This document shows, in pieces, positions 1 to 5,893 of a DNA stretch of 6,116 bases. A program made the position numbers and the translations under genes. The stretch is from Wenzhouxiangella sp. (GTDB lineage: Bacteria > Pseudomonadota > Gammaproteobacteria > Xanthomonadales > Wenzhouxiangellaceae), in the NCBI GenBank assembly GCA_021767625.1, contig JAASTB010000143.1, forward strand, positions 1-6,116. The letters run 5' to 3'. The first letter of the stretch is position 1. The number at the start of each line of letters is the position of its first letter. The notes below the pieces were generated by a model. It did no database searches. It saw nothing but the letters and a program-made list of their open reading frames with translations, and had not been told where the DNA came from.

Positions 1-1120
1 CAACCGCCTCGACGCCGGAGCCGAACATGCCTTTGCGGCCATGCACGGCTTCGAGCAGAGCTTTCTCTACCTCAACGGCAATCGCTTCGCCGCCGAGCTG
101 GGCGAAGAAGTCATGGACGCCGGAGGGCTGGCCGAACGCGGCGACACGAACGTCGGCGCCGGACTCGACCTTTGCTACAACGACTTCCTCGTCGAAGACC
201 CCGCCGTGAGGGACTGGATCGCCGCGCGCCACGTCGGCTCCACGGACTTCGAAGCCTGCCTGGGTCGACAGCGCATGGCCGTCGACGCCACCGTCAGCGG
301 CAGCTGGTTTCATCCCGGCCGCTCCGGCGAAGGCATTTCGCTGATGATTCTCGACCAGGGCGCGCCCCTGCTCTACAGCTTCGGCTTCGACAGCGAAGGC
401 CGCCAGCAGTGGCTGTTCGAACTGGGCCACGCCGGCGAGAGGTGGCTGCGCTGGGATCCCGTGCGCGAAACGCGCGGCTACTTCGGCGAGGGCATCGCCG
501 CCGACGAGGAGTATCGCTTCGTGCGGCCCACCGGCCGCTTTCGCGCCGACCGCGTCGGCACCGACACACTCAGCCTGCACCGTCACTACTACGACCTGCC
601 GGCCTGCGGGCCATGGGGACCGCAAGTCGCACCCGGCCCCGGCCTGTGCCCGCCACCACTGTTCGACGATCGCCTGGACTACCAGCGCCTCTCGCGCATG
701 GCCGGAACGACCTGCGAGAACGGCAGCGATTACCAGCAGTATTCCGGCGCCTGGTACAACCCGCAGCAATCCGGCGAAGGCCTCCTGATCGAAGTACTGC
801 CCGACGATCGCGTCGTCGTCTACTGGTTTACCTACAGGCCCGGCGACTCCGGCGAGCAGGCCTGGATGGTCGGCAGCGGTGCGGTGGGCATGGCGAGTCC
901 GGCTCAACTCACATTCACGCTTCACCAGCCACAAGGCGCAAGCTACGGACCGGACTTCGACCCCGAAGACGTCGACCCGATCGAATGGGGCGAGCTGACG
1001 ATCGACTTCGGCGAAGCTGGCAACGGCGAGGCGCGGTACGAAAGCCTCATCGAGGACTACGGCTCGGGCGAATTTCAGATCAAACGCCTGGCCCGGCCCA
1101 TGCTGGCCGAGTGCGATTGA
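1..1120 (+). CDS. LRR/tail-module secreted protein, 5'-truncated (paralog 1)
   Basis: The reading frame is open from base 2 to the TGA at 1118-1120, giving 372 visible residues. An ATG at 41 lies inside the frame and is not the start, because the codons before it (NRLDAGAEHA) look like the end of a leucine-rich repeat. Visible order: last LRRs (about 1-56), LRR C-cap with LCYN and its partner Cys (C58, C86), first tail module (SGSWFHPGRSGEG from residue 99), a Pro/Gly linker with an extra Cys pair (C202, C216), second tail module (YSGAWYNPQQSGEG from 247; VVVYWFTY; QAWMVG), and the ending LAECD. The same plan occurs in the two genes downstream, so a signal peptide, N-cap and more LRRs are expected upstream of the window. 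Inferred role: exported binding or surface protein of unknown ligand. No catalytic motif is visible. It is separated by 125 nt from the next paralog. Confidence 0.9.
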   Translation, partial: NRLDAGAEHAFAAMHGFEQSFLYLNGNRFAAELGEEVMDAGGLAERGDTNVGAGLDLCYNDFLVEDPAVRDWIAARHVGSTDFEACLGRQRMAVDATVSGSWFHPGRSGEGISLMILDQGAPLLYSFGFDSEGRQQWLFELGHAGERWLRWDPVRETRGYFGEGIAADEEYRFVRPTGRFRADRVGTDTLSLHRHYYDLPACGPWGPQVAPGPGLCPPPLFDDRLDYQRLSRMAGTTCENGSDYQQYSGAWYNPQQSGEGLLIEVLPDDRVVVYWFTYRPGDSGEQAWMVGSGAVGMASPAQLTFTLHQPQGASYGPDFDPEDVDPIEWGELTIDFGEAGNGEARYESLIEDYGSGEFQIKRLARPMLAECD

Positions 1121-1151
1121 GTTCCGACGCCCACAGCTCGGGCGAGAACCG

Positions 1152-1180
1152 TTAACCCGGCTTTTACGACCCCGTAATCT
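1152..1180 (+). promoter_or_regulatory. Weak sigma70-like promoter candidate
   Basis: TTAACC (1152-1157) and TAATCT (1175-1180) are separated by 17 bp. The first matches the -35 consensus at four of six positions and the second matches the -10 consensus at three of six. The location in an A+T-richer gap, about 66 nt before the start codon of the second gene, is reasonable, but the match is poor and could be chance. Transcription starting near 1187 would leave out most of the upstream arm of the outer hairpin (1181-1189), so promoter and hairpin are not fully compatible. Confidence 0.22.
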
Positions 1181-1247
1181 ATTGCTGATCACTGGGTTGC
1201 TAGCCTGATCCTACTTGGCACTCAAACAGTAGGGAGAAATCAGCAAT
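1181..1247 (+). promoter_or_regulatory. Nested inverted repeats over RBS and start codon of paralog 2
   Basis: ATTGCTGAT (1181-1189) is a perfect 9-bp inverted match of ATCAGCAAT (1239-1247), and the downstream arm includes the first two bases of the ATG at 1246. Inside this loop a second stem pairs 1209-1215 with 1228-1234 (CCTACT against AGTAGG, plus one U-G pair), which takes up the first bases of the Shine-Dalgarno AGGGAG (1231-1236). If transcribed, both the ribosome binding site and the start codon could be hidden. Whether the fold is real or used for control is not shown by the sequence. Confidence 0.4.
1231..1236 (+). promoter_or_regulatory. Ribosome binding site of paralog 2
   Basis: AGGGAG lies 9 nt before the ATG at 1246. 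It decides the original start: the ATG at 1246 is followed by a signal-peptide-like stretch in frame with the rest of the gene. The GTG at 1513, where the longest uninterrupted reading frame could begin, lies inside the first LRR and has no comparable site. Confidence 0.8.
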
Positions 1248-3018
1248 GATACGAAGTTGCGGCATTTCCGGAACCATCCTCCGTGGGGCGATCGCGTCCA
1301 CGGGACTGTTCCTGCTCGGCTAGGGCGGCAGTGCTTCGGCCCAGCAGTCCGATTACGACTCCATCGCGGACGACCGCGAAGCGCTGATCGCGTTCTATGA
1401 AGCGACCAACGGCGACAACTGGACGAACAAGCAAGGCTGGCTGGGCGAGCCCGGCACCGAGTGCGACTAGTACGGCATCGAATGCACGGGAACGGACGGG
1501 GACGGCGGCTACGTGCTTGCCCTGCTCAACAACGGGCTGAGTGGCTCGATCCCCGACTCCCTCAACGAGGCCTCGGGCCTCCGGGTCCTTCAGGTGGCGG
1601 ACAACGACCTGTCCGGCACTTGGAGCCTGGCGTCCGACGGCTACGCCAGGCTCGTCATGGCCGACCTGAGCGAGAACAACCTCTCCTCGATCGAAATCCA
1701 GGCGGGCTCGGCGCCGCGAATCGCCTTCCTCATCGCCCCGGACAACCAACTGCAGAGCCTCCCCAGCGGCATTTCAAGCCTGACCTCTCTCGGCAACCTG
1801 GACCTGGCCTTCAACCGGATGGAGGGCGCCCTGCCGGATTCCTTTTCGGACCTCGAACTCCGCGGCCTGAGCCTGCAGGGCAACGAACTGACCGGCAGCG
1901 TGCTTCCCGCGCTTCGCGCCATGAGCGAAACTCTCCTGGATCCGCCGGACCCCGACAATCCGGACGAACCGGTGGAAACGGACATCGGCGTGGTTCTCGA
2001 CCTGCGCGACAACCGGTTCACGGGCGTCCTCGACGAATCGATCCTCGAGCAGTCCCGCGACGCGGAAAAGTGGGTCAACCTGTGCTGGAACGACCTCTCC
2101 ATTTCGGACGAAGAGGCGATGGACTGGCTGGAATCGGAGCACGCCGACCGACCCTACGAAGTTTGCGTCAACCGCACGCTCGCCGACACCGACCCGGGCC
2201 TCAGCGGTTCCTGGTACGACCCCGAGCGGGCCGGTGAAGGCTTCTCGGTCATGCTCCTCGAGGACGGCCAGACCATGGTCCACTGGTTCACCTACTCCCC
2301 CGCGGACGCGACGCCGCAGCGGCAGAACTGGCTGACCGGCAGCGAGCTCATCGAGCATCCCGGCCTGGAGCCGCTGGTCGCCCATGCACCGACCGACGGG
2401 CAGTTCGGACAGGGCCTCGACAATCCCCAGAACTATCCGCTGGACATGGCCGGAGACCTCAACCTCGCCTGGCTGGAGAACGGCAAACTGATGAGCGAGA
2501 GACGCATCGGCACCGCCCTGGGCGCACCGCCGGTTTCGCAGAACATCGAAATGGTGCAACTGTCGACCCTGGCGGGCACGACCTGCGACAACCAGAGCCC
2601 CTACCAGAAGTACTCCGGCGCCTGGTACAACCCGTCACGCTCCGGGGAAGGCTTCGTCGTCGAGGTCCTGCCCGACGAATCCGTGGTGGTCTACTGGTTT
2701 ACGTACGAGCCGGGCCAGACCGGTTACCAGAGCTGGATGGTCGGCGACGGCCAGTTCCTGCCCGGCGGTCCCGGAACGGACCCGATCTCGGTCTACGAAA
2801 ACCGCCTCGAGGTCGACATGCTCAGACCTGTCGGCGGCACATTCGGCCCGGACTTCGACCCCGATGCGATCGAAGCGATCGACTGGGGCACCGTCGAGAT
2901 TCGTTTCGATGCCGGCGGCGACGGCCACGTCATCTGGCAAAGCGAGATGCCCGGGTACGGGCAGGGCAACTACGAGCTCGAACGCCTGGCGAAGCCGAAA
3001 CTGGCCGACTGCGACTGA
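1246..3018 (+). pseudogene. LRR/tail-module secreted protein interrupted by two in-frame TAG codons (paralog 2)
   Basis: A single frame runs from ATG 1246 to TGA 3016-3018 (590 codons) with no frameshift, but TAG occurs at 1321-1323 (codon 26) and 1468-1470 (codon 75). The first is in the signal peptide (hydrophobic TGLFLLG before it, cleavage motif SASA-QQ after it). The second follows ECD and replaces the Trp of the N-cap, which reads CDWHGVNC in the third gene. Beyond it come about seven LRRs (88-275) with an acidic insert (231-246), the LRR C-cap (NLCWN, C280 and C307), tail module one (SGSWYDPERAGEGF from 320) and tail module two (YSGAWYNPSRSGEGF from 456, VVYWFTYEPG), ending LADCD. Under the standard code only a 25-residue peptide is made from the RBS. 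A start at GTG 1513 would give 501 residues without export signal or N-cap, which seems unlikely to function. The clean frame points to recent inactivation, a base-calling error, or readthrough. The third gene follows after 27 nt and has its own RBS. Confidence 0.8.
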
Positions 3019-3023
3019 CCGGC
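2994..3023 (+). repeat. 30-bp direct repeat at gene ends, copy 1
   Basis: These 30 bases cover the last eight codons of the second gene, encoding AKPKLADCD apart from its first residue, plus the stop and five bases beyond it. They are identical to 5244-5273 at the end of the third gene. Weak similarity continues into the following spacer (AATCG followed by a G-rich run). It supports origin of the two genes by tandem duplication. Confidence 0.9.
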
Positions 3024-3031
3024 ACACAATC

Positions 3032-3038
3032 GAGGGAG
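3032..3038 (+). promoter_or_regulatory. Ribosome binding site of paralog 3
   Basis: GAGGGAG sits 7 nt before the ATG at 3046, in the 27-nt gap after the second gene. The strong site lets the third gene be translated independently of the interrupted gene upstream, although nonsense polarity on a shared transcript remains possible. Confidence 0.85.
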
Positions 3039-3045
3039 CCCGCTC

Positions 3046-5268
3046 ATGACGACCTTTCACCGAATGACAGGCGCCCTGGGGGTGCTGCTGACTCTAGTCG
3101 GCAGCACCCCCGTCCTCGCCCAGGTATCACCCCAGGAGCGCCAGGCGTTGATCGCGCTCTACGACGCAGCTGGCGGCAATTCGTGGAAGAACAAGGAAGG
3201 CTGGCTGGGCGAGGCCGGCACGGAATGCGACTGGCACGGGGTGAATTGCCGAGAAGCCGATTCCGGGCAGCGATACGTTCACAGCCTGTTCCTGGTCGAC
3301 AACGAGCTCGTCGGCAACCTGCCGGGCGCGCTGGCGGAATTGGCCGGGCTTCGCGAGTTGCGGCTCAACGACAACCATCTCGCCGGACCGATACCGGCCG
3401 CGTTCGGGGAGTTTGCCTCTCTCGAGTATCTCGAGCTTTCGGACAACGATCTCGACGGCCCGATTCCCGGCAGCCTGCTCTCCGAATCCCTGCTGTTCGT
3501 CAACGTCGTGGGCAACCGGCTGAGCGGCTACACCGAGGCCGCCAGCCCGGTCGCCAGCGGCCGCTGGCTGCGCTTCAGCGGCAACCCGCTCGGCGAGCTT
3601 CCACCGCCCAGTTGGCGCAGCGACGATGCCATCGGCCTGCTCGAACTGGCGCGCACCGGTCTAACCGGCGAGATCGATCTCGGCCACCAGGCCTGGGCGG
3701 GCCTGCAGGAACTGGACCTGGCCGGAAACGCCATCACGAGCCTGGCCGGCATCGACCCGGCAACGCTCATCGATCTGCAGCGACTCGACCTCGCCGACAA
3801 TGCACTCATGCAGCAATGGCCGGTCACAGCGGACACCCTTCCTTCGCTAACCACGCTGGACCTGAGCGGCAACGGCCTCATGGCCGCACCCCCGGCGGGG
3901 CTGTCCGATCATCCCTCGCTGCGAGAGCTGCAGCTGGCGAGGAACTCGCTCACGGCCGACGGCCTCGACACACTGTTCAGCCTGCCGAGCCTGCGCAGGA
4001 TCCGACTCGCGCACAATCCCCTGCAGGCCTTGCCCGACACCCTGCCCGATCCGCCGGCGATGCTCGGCGAACTGGACCTCGCCGGCACGCAGCTTTCCGG
4101 CCCCGCACCGTCCTGGTTCGGTGAGTTGTCGCTGCGCACACTAAACCTGTCCGGCAACCGACTCAGCGGTTCGATAATGCCCTGGCTCGCGGCCCTCCGG
4201 GATGACCTCTCGACCCGTGCCGATTTGTCGCGAAACGAGTTCAGCGGGGAACTGCCCGGCGCCGTGACCGAGATCGAGTTTGCCGACGACGGGCTCGCGC
4301 TGTGCTGGAACCGCTTCGACCAACCCTTCGACCCGGCACTGGTGTCCTTCCTCGAGTCTGCGCACCGCGCCGGCAACTTGGCCGAGTGTAACGATCGGCA
4401 GCGCGTGGACATCGACCCGACCGTCAGCGGCAGCTGGTACGACCCCGACCGCTCCGGCACCGGCTACAGCGTCATGCTGCTCGGTGGCGGCGAGGTGCTT
4501 CACTACTGGTTCGGCTTTCCTGCTCGCGTGGATTCGGCGTACGACGAGCAAATGTGGTCGGTCCAAACCACCCCGCCGGAAGGATTCGCGGCCGTGTTCC
4601 CACCGTCGCTGGTCCCGTTCGGGGGGCGCTTTGGGCTGGGGCTGGACGGCGGGTACGTCACGACCTACGGGGACCGCGCCCTCGAGATGGTCCGGCTGCC
4701 CGACCGGCTCAGCGTCTATTCCGGCTGGTGGATCCAGGGCCGGCAAGTCGCCATCGACCCGCCCCCGCCGCGTCTACACGAGCGCCGGGAACACGTTCGC
4801 CTGAGCGAGCTGGCCGGCACGACCTGCGCCACCCGGACCCCCTTCCAGGAATACTCCGGCGCCTGGTACGACCCGGAACGATCTGGCGAAGGGTTCATCG
4901 TCGAGGTGCTGCCCGACGACCGGGCGGTGGTCTACTGGTTCACGTACACGCCCGACTCCTCGGGCCGGCAGGCCTGGATGGTTGGTGACGGGGTGATCAG
5001 CGGTCCGGCCGTTACCGCCTCCACCCCGGCGACGGACTCTACGATCGCCGAGGTCGAGATCGAACACCTGATCCAGCCCGTAGGCACCGTGCTGGGACCC
5101 GGCTTCGACAGCGGCGAGATCGACCATGTTGTCTGGGGCAGCCTGCGGCTGGAATTCTATGGTGAGGAACGCGGTCGCGTGTTTTGGGAAAGCATGGCAG
5201 AAGGCTACGGTTCAGGGGAGTATCCGATCGAGCGGCTCGCCAGGCCGAAACTGGCCGACTGCGACTGA
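3046..5268 (+). CDS. Secreted LRR protein with two SGxWYxPxRSGEG tail modules (paralog 3, intact)
   Basis: This is a 740-residue exported protein. Residues 1-25 form a signal peptide (hydrophobic GALGVLLTLVG, cleavage after VLA-Q). An N-cap follows (ERQALIALYDAAGG, then CDWHGVNC with C61 and C68), resembling the N-terminal cap of plant LRR proteins. About 14 LRRs span roughly 77-410, the first ones of the plant-like type (LRELRLNDNHLAGPIP) and later ones less regular. The LRR C-cap carries LCWN (C420) and C448. Tail module one starts at 461 (SGSWYDPDRSGTGYSVMLL, then YWFGF) and module two at 604 (SGAWYDPERSGEGF, VVYWFTYTP, QAWMVGDG), ending LADCD. The modules resemble the WxNPxxSGxG...WFTYD...W repeats common in secreted proteins of Xanthomonadales-like bacteria (recalled, not searched). 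The only six Cys fall in three local pairs, fitting disulfides outside the cytoplasm. There are no transmembrane or sortase signals. Likely a ligand-binding or adhesive protein; ligand unknown. The start is set by a strong RBS and the signal peptide. Confidence 0.95.
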   Translation: MTTFHRMTGALGVLLTLVGSTPVLAQVSPQERQALIALYDAAGGNSWKNKEGWLGEAGTECDWHGVNCREADSGQRYVHSLFLVDNELVGNLPGALAELAGLRELRLNDNHLAGPIPAAFGEFASLEYLELSDNDLDGPIPGSLLSESLLFVNVVGNRLSGYTEAASPVASGRWLRFSGNPLGELPPPSWRSDDAIGLLELARTGLTGEIDLGHQAWAGLQELDLAGNAITSLAGIDPATLIDLQRLDLADNALMQQWPVTADTLPSLTTLDLSGNGLMAAPPAGLSDHPSLRELQLARNSLTADGLDTLFSLPSLRRIRLAHNPLQALPDTLPDPPAMLGELDLAGTQLSGPAPSWFGELSLRTLNLSGNRLSGSIMPWLAALRDDLSTRADLSRNEFSGELPGAVTEIEFADDGLALCWNRFDQPFDPALVSFLESAHRAGNLAECNDRQRVDIDPTVSGSWYDPDRSGTGYSVMLLGGGEVLHYWFGFPARVDSAYDEQMWSVQTTPPEGFAAVFPPSLVPFGGRFGLGLDGGYVTTYGDRALEMVRLPDRLSVYSGWWIQGRQVAIDPPPPRLHERREHVRLSELAGTTCATRTPFQEYSGAWYDPERSGEGFIVEVLPDDRAVVYWFTYTPDSSGRQAWMVGDGVISGPAVTASTPATDSTIAEVEIEHLIQPVGTVLGPGFDSGEIDHVVWGSLRLEFYGEERGRVFWESMAEGYGSGEYPIERLARPKLADCD

Positions 5269-5273
5269 CCGGC
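5244..5273 (+). repeat. 30-bp direct repeat at gene ends, copy 2
   Basis: Identical to 2994-3023; it covers the last codons and stop of the third gene and five bases beyond. It lies just upstream of the terminator hairpin. Confidence 0.9.
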
Positions 5274-5280
5274 TACCGAA

Positions 5281-5308
5281 TCGTGAGGGGCCAGGCGGCC
5301 CCTCACGA
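5281..5308. terminator. Bidirectional hairpin terminator between convergent genes
   Basis: TCGTGAGGGGCC (5281-5292) pairs perfectly with GGCCCCTCACGA (5297-5308) around a 4-base loop (AGGC), giving a G+C-rich 12-bp stem. It begins 12 nt after the stop of the third LRR gene. The stop codon of the convergent membrane-protein gene (5303-5305 on the minus strand) lies within the right arm. Neither side has a long T tract: the minus-strand exit has only TTCGG and the plus side none. It may therefore act as a weak intrinsic terminator or as an mRNA 3'-end protecting stem for both transcripts. Confidence 0.75.
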
Positions 5309-5893
5309 CGCCGCCCCGGCCGAGGATCGCGTGGCAATGCGCCGAATCCCGATAACGCAGACGGTGCCTGCGGCAGCGTAGATGCCGAAAGTGGCCCACC
5401 AGGCGACATCGTTGACCAGGGGCAGAGTCAGCCAGGCAACAACCAGCAACAAACCTGTCACGACGAAGGTCCAGCCCAGCAGCCGCTTGACCGCCAGGCC
5501 GCGAGCCGATCCGCAGGCGGTTTCGCGCTTCTTGGGCAGGCCATTGCCGGTCACCACCAGGGCCAGCGCGATCACGATCATGCCGTAGCGCGTGATCCAC
5601 TCTTCCTCGATGGCACCCAGGCTGCCCAGGGCGGAGGCGCCCAGTGCGCCGGCGATCATCAGTGCACCGCCGATCAAGCTGTTGAAAACCGTTCGACGTT
5701 CCCGGGGACGGTCCGGCCCGGGCATGGCCCCGAAGGCGACGACCAGCAGCCAGGCCAGCGGCATGGAGAGCATCCCGGTCATCCAGACCAGGGCCCCCTC
5801 GGGCCGCTGGGTCCAGGCCAGGACGCCGAAGGCGATGGCGAGCAGGATCAGTATCTGCAGCGCGATGGGGCGCCAGGTGAGTTCCTTGTTCAT
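5303..5893 (-). CDS. SdpI-like six-helix integral membrane protein
   Basis: This 196-residue inner-membrane protein has about six hydrophobic segments (roughly 9-27, 35-56, 70-93, 101-117, 138-158, 163-183). Family evidence: a helix ending in VVTGNGLPKK (113-122), like the GNxxPK motif of SdpI/YhfL proteins, followed by a charged loop and a KRLLGWTFVVTGLL segment like the RLGGWxFxxxGL of that family; the length is also close to SdpI (about 207 aa). In Bacillus subtilis SdpI confers immunity to the SdpC toxin and sequesters the repressor SdpR at the membrane. Here the gene starts at an ATG overlapping the stop of an SdpR-like regulator (ATGA, 5890-5893), so translation is probably coupled. The RBS AAGAGGAA lies 9 nt before the start. 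The family call rests on motifs and context; no toxin gene is visible, so the role is open (immunity, envelope stress or unrelated). Confidence 0.8.
   Translation of the reverse strand: MNKELTWRPIALQILILLAIAFGVLAWTQRPEGALVWMTGMLSMPLAWLLVVAFGAMPGPDRPRERRTVFNSLIGGALMIAGALGASALGSLGAIEEEWITRYGMIVIALALVVTGNGLPKKRETACGSARGLAVKRLLGWTFVVTGLLLVVAWLTLPLVNDVAWWATFGIYAAAGTVCVIGIRRIATRSSAGAAS

Larger units (their letters stand above)
1121..1245 (+). other. Intergenic leader region before paralog 2
   Basis: This 125-nt gap carries no gene. It is more A+T-rich than its flanks, particularly 1151-1190 and 1220-1245. It holds a weak promoter candidate, a pair of TGATC words at 1186-1190 and 1206-1210 (20 bp apart, about two helical turns, a conceivable operator), a GCTAGC palindrome at 1199-1204, and the nested inverted repeats listed separately. 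I found no convincing terminator for the first gene; the only short stem (CTCG/CGAG) has a two-base loop. Confidence 0.6.

Noticed and set aside
172..1155. Arg-rich plus-strand frames overlapping the LRR genes (also 1461-2237, 3183-4124, 4280-4804, 4554-4988)
   Set aside because: Alternate frames of real genes; composition dominated by Arg, Pro and Ala with no domain pattern.
1130..1166. Terminator after the first LRR gene
   Set aside because: The only self-complementary words (CTCG/CGAG, GTTAAC) give stems too short or loops too small, despite the CTTTT that follows.
1321..1470. TAG codons encoding pyrrolysine or a general TAG reassignment
   Set aside because: Pyrrolysine is known in methylamine methyltransferases with pyl genes, none seen here, and the other genes in the window contain no in-frame TAG; a lone gene with two TAG codons does not support reassignment.
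1774..2559. Long minus-strand open frames opposite the LRR genes (also 1240-1749, 2635-3060, 4141-4746)
   Set aside because: They are antisense to clearly homologous coding sequence, lack ribosome binding sites and have the low-complexity Arg/Val/Gly composition typical of shadow frames in GC-rich DNA.
1513..3018. GTG at 1513 as the true start of the second gene
   Set aside because: It lies within the first LRR, has no clear ribosome binding site and would omit signal peptide and N-cap, both of which are recognisable upstream in the same frame behind a good RBS.
742..4875. Repeated tail-module DNA as a mobile or CRISPR-like repeat
   Set aside because: The similarity is at protein level in homologous positions of paralogous genes, with many synonymous differences and no regular spacing.
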